64,000 nt of DNA from Candidatus Sumerlaeota bacterium (lineage in GTDB: Bacteria > Sumerlaeota > Sumerlaeia > Sumerlaeales > Sumerlaeaceae): contig JAPLSQ010000009.1 in the NCBI GenBank assembly GCA_026398535.1, positions 29,804 to 93,803 of the forward strand, given 5' to 3'. How positions within the stretch are numbered: position 1 is the stretch's first letter; every line of letters begins with the position of its first letter. The notes below the pieces were generated by a model. That model saw only the letters and a program-made list of their open reading frames with translations, made no database searches and was not told the origin of the DNA. Positions 40,587 to 49,479 of this stretch are shown here, one piece after another. The position numbers were made by a program, and so were the translations under genes.

Positions 40587-43112
40587 TCAGTTTCGGCGAT
40601 GTTTGCCCGAGGCCCGTTTTGCGGGTCTTTTCTTCTTGTGAAGAGGGCTTCCCGGTATCGCGCCATCCAGCGGCAAGCGTCTGTGCCATTTGCCCGCCGC
40701 GCCCCGCGTCATGCTTAGCCAGATCAGGAAGCCCGTCGTCATCAGAGTCAGAAACAGTCCGTAACGGAAACTCGCGGGCTGGTAGGAAAACCGCACGACA
40801 TCGCAAGGCTCATCAATCCGCACGGCTTGAAAAGCGACTTGGGCGGGCGTGATCGGTACACGCCGGTTGCCGGCAAACGCCTTCCATCCCGGCAAAAAGC
40901 TCTCAAGAACCACAATCCAACCGTTCCGCATGCGGTTGGCGGGCACATGAATTTCCGCAAGCCCCGGCCGGGTGATCGGCAATGGCCTCATGGGCGCGTC
41001 TGCGGCAGCGACGCTCCGCTCCGATTCCAGAATCACACGGCCGCCGCGCATGATGGCGGGGTTGGCCAGCATATCAACAGCCTCTTTATATGAGCTTGCC
41101 GCGAGCGCGCCTTCGGTCCACATCGCGAGCGGCATCGCATTAGAAACCTTCCAGACGCGATGATCGCCCTCCTGTGCGGCCAATTGATAGGAACCGCCGG
41201 GAGTCAGGGACGGATCAGCGCCATACAGCGCCGATATTCCCAGCCAGCGCGCAGCGGGACCAAGCTCCCATGCGTTGCCCTGATATTCCGCCGTGTCAAC
41301 GGGGTGATTCATGGCAAGCGCGAGAAGGGTATTTTGCCGGCGTCCAAGAAGCGCGGCGTAACCCGTGGCGGCCGGAATGTTCTCGTTCATCCATCCGTTC
41401 CTGTCGCCGGCGCCAAAGAGCAGAACCCGGCCCGAGGCAGTCAGAATGCGCGTCTGCTCAATAATGGCGTCTGGAAGAGCGGAAAGGCGGGGATTCCAAT
41501 AACTCAGCGACTCGCGCGCTGAAATGAATGTGACCGAAAGGCTGGCCGCGACCACCACAATGGCGGCATAGGCGCGTTTTCTTCCGGCACGGGCAAGGAC
41601 ATAACAAAGCGGTAAAAGAATGAGCCATCCGCACACGGCGCCAAGCATGGCGCGGCTGAAAACCTCCGTGCGCTCCCGCAGCGCGGCAATTTCATGAAAG
41701 TAATTCAAAGAAGAGCCGGCTGGGATGGACGGAAACAATTCCAATGACGGTCCCATCAACGGCGCCCCGGCCGTTTGAGCCAGGAAAGCCGCGGCGGCGC
41801 CCTCCGGATGCATGCGCGCCCATAGGAGTATCGCCACCAGGATCAGGCTGAAGATGAATCCCCCCGCAAGCGCGGTCCGGCGCCAGCTTCTTTGCGTCCG
41901 CGCGCCGTGCCGCAGGAAATTATCAAGGCACAGACAGCCAAGCGCCGTGATTCCGAAGAGAATCGGCGTCATGAAGCGGCCATGGCACCTGAACATGCTG
42001 ATGCCGGGAAGCGCATGATACGCAGCCTGAAAAATGGGCGTCTGGCGGCCGAGCGCAAGCGCAAGGCAGACAGCGGTTGCGATAATCAATCCGCGCATGA
42101 TATGCTTGTGCCGGCGCGGCCACGGAAGAAAAAGGCAGCCGAGGATCAGCGGATTGATCAACAGCGAACTTTCCCATGCATGATACCAGCGTCCGAAATA
42201 AGCGATGCTTTTCCATCCTGCCGCCTGCGTCAGGCCAAGACCATAACATCCGGGAAACAGCAGGGTGAGCACATTCTCGGCGGGAAAATCGAACGTTGAA
42301 GATTCGTAAATGCTCAGGCTGGCGCGCGCGGAGAGCATGGCAAACTCGATGTTCGGCAGCAGCAGGGCTGAACAGGTCAGGGCGCCTGTTCCCATGATGA
42401 AGATCATCCCGCGCAGCCAGCGCCAGAAAGCCCCGCTGCATGCCAGCCCGCAACCGCACAACATCAACACGCACCACCAAAGCATCAGGTGATACGCCGT
42501 CTGAACATGGCATGACCAGATCACAAAGGACCACGCGGCAGCTGCCAGCACGATCCACTTCCTGCCGCGCCCTTCCCACCACCTGTTCCATGCGCCCGCC
42601 ATCACGAAAAACCATGGGTAACAACCCGCAATGTTGGGGTGGCCGCCAGTGATGCGCATGACAAACGCGCTGCTCAGCGCGATGCTCAACCCGCCCAACA
42701 GGGCTGTCAGCGGCGACAGACGCAGCGTGGAGAGCCACCAGACCGCCGCCGCCGCCGTCATCACATGAAGAGTGACCCACCACAGGTTGAGCGCCGTCGT
42801 GATCGGGAACATCAAAAGCGGCGCGAGAGGGCCGACAAGCGCCATCTGGCCTTCAGCCCACTGCGGATAACCGCAGAATATAAGCGGGTTCCACAACGGC
42901 AATCCGCCCGAAGCCAGCGCGCTCCGCGCCCAGTTGAGAACGGGATAATGATAAATGGCCATATCGCCCGCCGCGTCGCCCAGCAACTGGCCGGCAGGAT
43001 GCGGGATCACTCGCGCATGGAAGGCGGCGATGACAGCAATGGCGGACACATAGACGGCAATCCATGCCAGCGCGCGCCTGCGCCGGTTCATTGGGCGCGC
43101 CCCATCGCGCAT
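40587..43112 (-). CDS. YfhO-like large membrane protein
   Basis: 841 residues, with about twelve N-terminal membrane helices, a long outer domain, and one last helix near residue 795 (YGLFLTLMTTGFLIWLSMTR). YfhO features include DMAIYHYPVLNWARSAL followed by LPLWNPLIFCGYPQWAEGQM. YfhO proteins are GT-C-type and decorate lipoteichoic acid or other polymers in Firmicutes. The start is ATG 43112 or ATG 43091. It converges on the GT-C-like gene that ends 14 bp away. Confidence 0.75.
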   Translation of the reverse strand: MRDGARPMNRRRRALAWIAVYVSAIAVIAAFHARVIPHPAGQLLGDAAGDMAIYHYPVLNWARSALASGGLPLWNPLIFCGYPQWAEGQMALVGPLAPLLMFPITTALNLWWVTLHVMTAAAAVWWLSTLRLSPLTALLGGLSIALSSAFVMRITGGHPNIAGCYPWFFVMAGAWNRWWEGRGRKWIVLAAAAWSFVIWSCHVQTAYHLMLWWCVLMLCGCGLACSGAFWRWLRGMIFIMGTGALTCSALLLPNIEFAMLSARASLSIYESSTFDFPAENVLTLLFPGCYGLGLTQAAGWKSIAYFGRWYHAWESSLLINPLILGCLFLPWPRRHKHIMRGLIIATAVCLALALGRQTPIFQAAYHALPGISMFRCHGRFMTPILFGITALGCLCLDNFLRHGARTQRSWRRTALAGGFIFSLILVAILLWARMHPEGAAAAFLAQTAGAPLMGPSLELFPSIPAGSSLNYFHEIAALRERTEVFSRAMLGAVCGWLILLPLCYVLARAGRKRAYAAIVVVAASLSVTFISARESLSYWNPRLSALPDAIIEQTRILTASGRVLLFGAGDRNGWMNENIPAATGYAALLGRRQNTLLALAMNHPVDTAEYQGNAWELGPAARWLGISALYGADPSLTPGGSYQLAAQEGDHRVWKVSNAMPLAMWTEGALAASSYKEAVDMLANPAIMRGGRVILESERSVAAADAPMRPLPITRPGLAEIHVPANRMRNGWIVVLESFLPGWKAFAGNRRVPITPAQVAFQAVRIDEPCDVVRFSYQPASFRYGLFLTLMTTGFLIWLSMTRGAAGKWHRRLPLDGAIPGSPLHKKKRPAKRASGKHRRN

Positions 43113-43294
43113 ACGCGCCGCCGCGTCATTCCCGGGACACCGCGGAAAAATTTCTCCTCAGCCTGAAGAAGCCCGAAATTCATAACGCATAGTCTGACTC
43201 ATCACCAGCCGGCAAATGCAAGTTCCCTATGCCGCGGCGAAAATGCATGCTTTGCTTGACATGGGGGCTTTCTGACTGATTAACGGTTTTATCT

Positions 43295-44320
43295 ATGACA
43301 AATTACTTTATAACAGGCGGTTGCGGATTTATCGGCAGCAACATTGCCTCGGCCCTGCTGGCCGACGGCGAACAAGTGGTGGTGTTCGACAATCTGTCAC
43401 GAGCGGGCACGATCAGGAACCTCGAGTGGCTGCAATCGAAAACCAATCCGAATTTCACTTTCATCCAAGGCGACGCTCGGGATTTCGAATCCCTCCGTAG
43501 GGCTTTCGAGTCGCGCCATTTCGACTGTGTTTACCACACGGCCGGCCAGGTGGCCGTGACGACATCCGTTGTCAACCCGCGCGAGGATTTCGAAGTGAAC
43601 GCGGGGGGAACATTCAACATGCTTGAAGCCGTGCGGCTCGCGGGAACCAAAACCAGCTTTTTCATGACATCAACCAACAAAGTTTACGGCGGAATGACAG
43701 ATGTGGCCGTGGTTGAGCATGAGAAACGTTATGAATACGTGACGATGCGCCAGGGCATTCCCGAAACACAACCGCTTGATTTCCACTCGCCTTATGGCTG
43801 CTCGAAAGGCTCGGGCGATCAATATGTGCGCGATTACGCGCGCATCTATGGCATTCCGGCCGTGGTCTTCCGCATGAGCTGCCAGTTTGGGCCGCGGCAG
43901 TTTGGCAACGAAGATCAGGGCTGGGTTGTCCACTTTATCATCGCGGCGCACAAGGGGCGCCCCATCACGATTTACGGCAACGGCAAACAGGTGCGCGACA
44001 TTCTGTTCGTTGATGACCTTGTGCGGGCATTCCGGACCGCCGAAGCTGCGATAGAAATAACCAGGGGGCAGGTCTTCAACATCGGCGGCGGACCCGCCAA
44101 CGCGATCAGCCTTATCGAACTGGTGGCCAGTCTTGAGCAAATGACAGGACGCAAAATGTCGCTGACCTACAGCGATTGGCGCCCTGGCGATCAGCCGGTC
44201 TACATCAGCGATATTCGTCTGGCGGAAAGTGTTTTCGGCTGGAAGCCGCGCGTCTCCAAGCATGAGGGTGTCAGCCGCCTGCTGGCGTGGGTCCGCGAAA
44301 ATGACGGGCTATTCGATTAG
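43295..44320 (+). CDS. rfbE: NAD-dependent nucleotide-sugar epimerase, CDP-paratose 2-epimerase-like
   Basis: 341 residues, a short-chain dehydrogenase/reductase of the extended type. It has the NAD-binding FITGGCGFIGSN, the catalytic YGCSK and the substrate-pocket sequence MSCQFGPRQFGNEDQGWV that marks CDP-tyvelose/CDP-paratose 2-epimerases, then YGNGKQVRDILFVDDL. It interconverts CDP-sugars (or a close relative) for surface polysaccharide. It stands next to three GT-C-like membrane proteins, consistent with an O-antigen-type function. A TTGACA at 43256-43261 is a candidate -35 box; a matching -10 box is weak. Confidence 0.82.
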   Translation: MTNYFITGGCGFIGSNIASALLADGEQVVVFDNLSRAGTIRNLEWLQSKTNPNFTFIQGDARDFESLRRAFESRHFDCVYHTAGQVAVTTSVVNPREDFEVNAGGTFNMLEAVRLAGTKTSFFMTSTNKVYGGMTDVAVVEHEKRYEYVTMRQGIPETQPLDFHSPYGCSKGSGDQYVRDYARIYGIPAVVFRMSCQFGPRQFGNEDQGWVVHFIIAAHKGRPITIYGNGKQVRDILFVDDLVRAFRTAEAAIEITRGQVFNIGGGPANAISLIELVASLEQMTGRKMSLTYSDWRPGDQPVYISDIRLAESVFGWKPRVSKHEGVSRLLAWVRENDGLFD

Positions 44321-44351
44321 CGGGGAACGACTGGGATCGGTGAAAGACTGA

Positions 44352-45674
44352 TCACAACGCCCTGAAGCGTTCCCACAACCGCGCGGCAACACGCGGGGCC
44401 TCTGCCAGGCGGGCGCGCGCCGTTTCGCTAACGAGCTGACGATTTCGCACAATCCACCTGCCGCCAACCATCACCGAATGCACATGGCGGGCATCCAGCC
44501 CGAAAAACCAGTGTCCCGCCACGTTGCCCGTGTGCAGCGGCGTCGCCGGCTCATAATCAAGCAGCACAAGATCGGCGGCCGCGCCCGGTCCGATTCTGCC
44601 CAGCTTCACGCCCAGCCGTTGCGATGCCATGCGCGAAGATCCCGCAAGCTGCCCGAGGGCATCCGACATGCCCAATCCCGTCCCGGCATCCCGAATCTTG
44701 AAATATGATGCCTTTGATTCCGCGAACATATTGTTATCGATTCCGTCTGTTCCCAAGGCGGTCAATTCGGGCCGCATCCGCGCGACATTCGCGTAACCAA
44801 CCGAGTTGTTCATGTTGGAGCGGGGATTGTGTATGATCCAGCACCCTGCATCCTGCACGCGTTGTATTTCGCCTTCCGTCAGATGCGTGCAATGCGCAAG
44901 CATTGTTCCCGGTCTGAGAATGCCAAAACGATCCAGACGCTCCACAAGACCCGCGCCATGAAGTTTTCTGCAAAGCTTTTCATCGGCGGGATCCTCCGCG
45001 CAGTGAATATGAACTCCTGTTCCAAAAGCGGAGGCCAGCTCCCCCACGGCTCTCAAAGACTTATCGCCAAGCGTGAATGCCGCATGCGCGCCTGCCATGC
45101 CTGAAAAATATCCGTGCCGCCCGTCGGCAGAGGAAACCACACGAGACAAAAAGCGCTCGTTTTCAGCAATGCCTTCCCGGGCCTGCACCGCGCCATTGCG
45201 ATCCGTAACCTCGTAACACAACACACCGCGCAATCCAATCTCGGCCAGAGCGTCCCTGATCAGATCGAGCGAACCCGAAATGGCGTTTGGCGAAGCGTGA
45301 TGGTCGACAATCGTCGTCGCCCCGCAAAGCGCCGCCTGTGCGGCGCCCGCCAGCGCGCCACAGGCAATGCTTTCATCATCAAGTGCCCGGTCAAGTTTCC
45401 ACCAGACCATGTCAAGGATCTCGGTGAAATTGCCGGGCGCGCGGGCAGGCGGGGGCATCCCGGCCGCAAGCGATGAATAAAGGTGAGTGTGGCCCACTGT
45501 CAGACCCGGCATCAGAAGCATGCGGAAACAATCCGCCTGCTCCTCGCCAGACCCGCGGAAACACATGGCATTGGCATCTTCAACGGATGTTATGACGCCG
45601 TTTTCAATGCGAACATCGCCATGCCTTACCGCAGGCTGATCAAGGTCAAGAATCGTGGCGTTTACGAGGCGCAT
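44352..45674 (-). CDS. SsnA-like amidohydrolase (chlorohydrolase/guanine deaminase superfamily)
   Basis: 440 residues from ATG at 45674, which fits the family N-terminus (MRLVNATILDLDQ); an ATG at 45704 would add ten residues. The metal centre is GHTHLYS (HxH), HIHCAED (His), HCTHLT (His) and GTDGID (Asp). SsnA proteins are often encoded with purine or selenate-related catabolic genes in anaerobes and probably deaminate a heterocycle; none of those partners is here. Ends 31 bp from the convergent epimerase gene. Confidence 0.82.
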   Translation of the reverse strand: MRLVNATILDLDQPAVRHGDVRIENGVITSVEDANAMCFRGSGEEQADCFRMLLMPGLTVGHTHLYSSLAAGMPPPARAPGNFTEILDMVWWKLDRALDDESIACGALAGAAQAALCGATTIVDHHASPNAISGSLDLIRDALAEIGLRGVLCYEVTDRNGAVQAREGIAENERFLSRVVSSADGRHGYFSGMAGAHAAFTLGDKSLRAVGELASAFGTGVHIHCAEDPADEKLCRKLHGAGLVERLDRFGILRPGTMLAHCTHLTEGEIQRVQDAGCWIIHNPRSNMNNSVGYANVARMRPELTALGTDGIDNNMFAESKASYFKIRDAGTGLGMSDALGQLAGSSRMASQRLGVKLGRIGPGAAADLVLLDYEPATPLHTGNVAGHWFFGLDARHVHSVMVGGRWIVRNRQLVSETARARLAEAPRVAARLWERFRAL

Positions 45675-45831
45675 GTTATGATCATTTTGACCGTTTTCAT
45701 ACATACATGCTGATCCGCGCGGCAATTTCAAAGTGTAGTTTGCATGGACGCGTTTTGAGCCGGCAAGCGATTGGGCGCGCGCTTTGGGATTGTCATGGCA
45801 CACGGGATCATGGTCTGTTTTTTTGAACACA

Positions 45832-48081
45832 ATGACTGAATCCTCCAGACATTTTGATCCGCGGGATATCCTCGCCGATCTGAATCCGCAGCAATACGAG
45901 GCCGTGACAGCTCCCGACGGCCCCCTGCTGATCATCGCGGGAGCCGGCAGCGGCAAGACCCGTGTTATCACCCGCCGGATAGCCTATCTAGTTCGCGAGC
46001 GCGGTGTCCAGCCCTACCAGATATTCGCCGCCACTTTCACGAACAAGGCCGCCGACGAGATGAAGCGCCGCGTCGCGCGGATGCTCGGCGCATGGCTGCC
46101 TCATGACTTTCACATCGCGACATTCCATTCCCTTTGCGCCCGCATCCTCAGGCGCCAGGCATCAGCCGCATGCCTGCCATCGGATTTCACAATATGCGAC
46201 GAAGCCGACCAACTGCGCGCCGTGAAGCATGTCATGAAAGAACTCGGCATCACGGACAAGTCGGTGGCGCCGGCCGACGCCCACAATATCATCATGCAAT
46301 GCAAAATTCGCATGCTCGGCCCGGCCGATGCGGGCGCGGTTGCCAGTTCCAAACTCGAAAACAAATATTCCGACATTTACGAGGCGTATCAAAAATACCT
46401 GCGCGAAAATGGCGCGGTCGATTTCGAGGACCTTATCCTGTGCGTCGTGGAGTTGTTCAGCAAACATCCGGACATCCTCGCATTTTACCACAACCGTTAC
46501 CGCCATCTGCTGGTGGATGAATACCAGGACACAAACGCCGTTCAGTTCGAGCTTGTGCGGCTTCTCGCGGAAAATCACCGCAACCTCGTTGTGGTGGGCG
46601 ACGAGGACCAGAGCATATACTCGTGGCGTGGCGCCGACATTTCGAACCTGCTCGATTTCCAGAAGCGATTCCCCGACGCGCGCATCATCAAGCTCGAACA
46701 GAACTATCGCTCCACCGCAAACATCCTTAATATTGCCGACAGCCTCATTGCCCGCAACAGCGAACGGATCGGCAAGACGCTTTTCACCGCGCAGGGAGCT
46801 GGCGCGCCGATATTCATTATCCAGGCCCGCCACGAGAGCGAGGAAACGGCTGTCGTGGCGGAATCGATCATGCGCCTGACCCGCCATACCCCGCTTCGCT
46901 GCAGCGACATTGCCATTTTTTATCGCGTCACAGCCTTGAGCAGACCTTATGAAGACGCCATGCGGCGCGCGCGAATCCCCTACCGCATCGTCGGCGGTCT
47001 GAAATTTTATGACCGCGCGGAAATCAAAGACCTGATCGCTTTCCTGCAAACCGCGCAGAATCCGGGCAACTCCCTTGCGCTGTTCCGGGTTGTCAACAAA
47101 CCAAAGCGCGGCCTCGGCGCCAGTTCAGTCCAGGCCATCATTGATTTCGCGCGCGCGAATTCCGTCAGCGAATATGAGACAATGCTCCGCGCCGTGGATG
47201 ACAAGATTCTGCCCAGGGCTGCCGCAAAAAGCGCCGCGGGATTCGCCCGGCAGATCAGGGAGTGGCACGAATTCGGAAAATCAAACAAGACATCCGAACT
47301 GCTGAAACGCATTCTCGACGACACGCAATATGCCGCCAGCCTCGGTGATCCCGCGTTGTTCGATGTCCGCGCGCGTCTCGACAACATCGGCGAACTGCAA
47401 ACTGCCATCATGGAACACGAGCGCGAACACCCGCTGGCAGCCCTTCAGGATTATCTGGAAAATGTGAGTCTCGTCAACGCGACCGACACGCTGATGGACG
47501 AGGAGGACAGCGTGTCGCTCATGACCCTGCACAGCGCCAAGGGGCTCGAATTCCCCGCCGTCTTCATCGCGGGTCTGGATGCCGACATCTTCCCGAACAT
47601 CCGCGCTGTTGAGGCCGGCGGCCTGGAGGAGGAGCGGCGGCTGCTTTATGTCGGAATTACGCGCGCGCGCCGATTGCTGTTTCTGACGCACAGCTGGTCA
47701 CGCCCATGGTACGGGCAATGGCGATCTTTTCTCCCTTCGAGTTTTCTCCGTGAGCTGCCAAAAAAACTGATCGAAGAGATCAATCCCCTCGATTTCGAAT
47801 TTGCGAGTCTTGCTCAATTCCTCGCTGATATCGTTCCCGCCGGCACACCCGCGCCAGCGGAATTACCCGGTCCCGATGACGAAACGAACGGGCATGCCCA
47901 TCGTCCCCCGCCCCGCCTCGCATTTGACGTCGGCCAGCGCGTCAGCCATCCCCTCCTTGGCGAGGGAATCATCGAAGGCGTTTCAGGGTCGGGAAAATCC
48001 ACAACTTATCTCGTCCGGATCGACGACGGCAAACTCTTCAAACTCCTCGCCCGGTTGTCGAATCTCAAGACGGCTGGCTAA
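45832..48081 (+). CDS. pcrA: UvrD/PcrA-family ATP-dependent 3'-5' DNA helicase
   Basis: 749 residues. Superfamily 1 helicase motifs are complete: Q-motif LNPQQYEAV, Walker A AGAGSGKT (36-43), FAATFTNKAADEMKRRV, VDEYQDTN (Walker B), GDEDQSIYSWRGA, LEQNYRS, and VSLMTLHSAKGLEFPAVF near the end. The C-terminal 60 residues (FDVGQRVSHPLLGEGII) match the PcrA tudor-like domain that contacts RNA polymerase. It acts in nucleotide excision repair, replication restart and removal of stalled polymerase. I used ATG 45832 over the TTG at 45784. PcrA versus UvrD naming is a matter of lineage. Confidence 0.95.
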   Translation: MTESSRHFDPRDILADLNPQQYEAVTAPDGPLLIIAGAGSGKTRVITRRIAYLVRERGVQPYQIFAATFTNKAADEMKRRVARMLGAWLPHDFHIATFHSLCARILRRQASAACLPSDFTICDEADQLRAVKHVMKELGITDKSVAPADAHNIIMQCKIRMLGPADAGAVASSKLENKYSDIYEAYQKYLRENGAVDFEDLILCVVELFSKHPDILAFYHNRYRHLLVDEYQDTNAVQFELVRLLAENHRNLVVVGDEDQSIYSWRGADISNLLDFQKRFPDARIIKLEQNYRSTANILNIADSLIARNSERIGKTLFTAQGAGAPIFIIQARHESEETAVVAESIMRLTRHTPLRCSDIAIFYRVTALSRPYEDAMRRARIPYRIVGGLKFYDRAEIKDLIAFLQTAQNPGNSLALFRVVNKPKRGLGASSVQAIIDFARANSVSEYETMLRAVDDKILPRAAAKSAAGFARQIREWHEFGKSNKTSELLKRILDDTQYAASLGDPALFDVRARLDNIGELQTAIMEHEREHPLAALQDYLENVSLVNATDTLMDEEDSVSLMTLHSAKGLEFPAVFIAGLDADIFPNIRAVEAGGLEEERRLLYVGITRARRLLFLTHSWSRPWYGQWRSFLPSSFLRELPKKLIEEINPLDFEFASLAQFLADIVPAGTPAPAELPGPDDETNGHAHRPPPRLAFDVGQRVSHPLLGEGIIEGVSGSGKSTTYLVRIDDGKLFKLLARLSNLKTAG

Positions 48082-48184
48082 ACATGATCTTGCGATGCAT
48101 TCGTTCAGGATGCATTGTTCCAATCGTTAAACAATCACAATGAAATCATTATACACGTCTGATAACAACACAAGGCACATGATC

Positions 48185-49453
48185 ATGACAGACAACAGCA
48201 ACACACCGCGACACGTGGCCGATATGGCCCGACAAGCGCGCGCGGCGGCGGCGGGTCTGGCCGTGCTGAAACCCGAGACCAAGAACCGCGCACTCGAGGC
48301 AATGGCGGACAAATTCACCGCGTCAATCGATGCCATCAAGGCAGCCAACGAAAAGGATCTCGCAGCTGGCCGTGAGAAAGGGCTGAACGCCGCCATGCTC
48401 GACCGGCTTGCGCTCAACGACAAGCGCATCGCCGCCATGGCGCAGGCGTTGCGGCAGGTGGCCGCCCTCGATGACCCCGCCGGGGAAATCTATGACATGA
48501 AAACACGCCCCAATGGCCTGCGCGTCGGACGAATGCGCGCGCCCATCGGCGTTATCGGCATCATCTACGAATCGCGCCCGAATGTCACGGCGGACGCCGG
48601 CGCATTATGCGTCAAGAGCGGCAATGCCGTCATACTGCGCGGCGGCAGCGAGGCGATTCACTCCAACACGATCCTCGCCCGGCTCATGGACGAAGCGGGC
48701 GCATCGGCAGGATTGCCGCCCGACTCCGTCCAGCTCATCCCGACAACCGACCGCTCAGCCGTCTTGGAGATGCTCAAACTCAACGCGCTCATCGACCTCA
48801 TCATCCCGCGTGGCGGCAAATCGCTCATCGAAATGGTCGTCCGCGAGTCAACCATACCCGTCATCAAGCACTACGACGGCAACTGTTACATTTTCGTCGA
48901 CGAAAGCGCAGACCCCGACATGGCGGAAACGATCATCATGAACGCCAAGTGCCAGCGCCCGGGCGTTTGCAACGCCATGGAGTCGCTGCTTGTGCATGAG
49001 TCAATCGCCTCCGAATTCGCGCCCCGCATCATCAAGCGCCTGATTGAGTCGGGCGTCGAGGTTCGCGGCGACGAAGCCGCGCGGCGCATCGTGCCGGAAA
49101 TCAATGCCGCCACGGAGGAGGATTTCCGGACTGAGTACCTTGATCTGATCCTGAGCCTGGGCGTCGTGCCATCGCTCGATGCCGCCATCGGCTGGATCAA
49201 CAATTTCAGCTCGCACCACACCGATTCGATCATCACGCGCGATCACGACAACGCCATGCGTTTCCTGACAGCGGTTGACTCCTCGTGCGTCTTCGTGAAC
49301 GCTTCGACCCGCTTCTCCGACGGCGGTGAATTCGGCATGGGATGCGAGATCGGCATCTCGACGGACAAACTGCATGCGCGCGGCCCGATGGGATTGCGCG
49401 AACTGACCACCAGCAAGTTCATCGTCTTCGGCGATGGACAGATTCGCACGTGA
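48185..49453 (+). CDS. proA: Glutamate-5-semialdehyde (gamma-glutamyl phosphate) reductase
   Basis: 422 residues from ATG at 48185; upstream ATGs at 48140 and 48179 are in frame but add residues foreign to the family. It catalyses the NADPH-dependent reduction of gamma-glutamyl phosphate in proline synthesis. Landmarks: IGVIGIIYESRPNVT, LRGGSEA, and the catalytic C262 in CQRPGVCNAMES; GGEFGMGCEIGIST near the end. No proB or proC is next to it. It is 26 bp upstream of the GKRP-like gene and likely shares its transcript. Confidence 0.96.
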   Translation: MTDNSNTPRHVADMARQARAAAAGLAVLKPETKNRALEAMADKFTASIDAIKAANEKDLAAGREKGLNAAMLDRLALNDKRIAAMAQALRQVAALDDPAGEIYDMKTRPNGLRVGRMRAPIGVIGIIYESRPNVTADAGALCVKSGNAVILRGGSEAIHSNTILARLMDEAGASAGLPPDSVQLIPTTDRSAVLEMLKLNALIDLIIPRGGKSLIEMVVRESTIPVIKHYDGNCYIFVDESADPDMAETIIMNAKCQRPGVCNAMESLLVHESIASEFAPRIIKRLIESGVEVRGDEAARRIVPEINAATEEDFRTEYLDLILSLGVVPSLDAAIGWINNFSSHHTDSIITRDHDNAMRFLTAVDSSCVFVNASTRFSDGGEFGMGCEIGISTDKLHARGPMGLRELTTSKFIVFGDGQIRT

Positions 49454-49479
49454 CATCAATCTGAAAAACTGCGGAAAGC

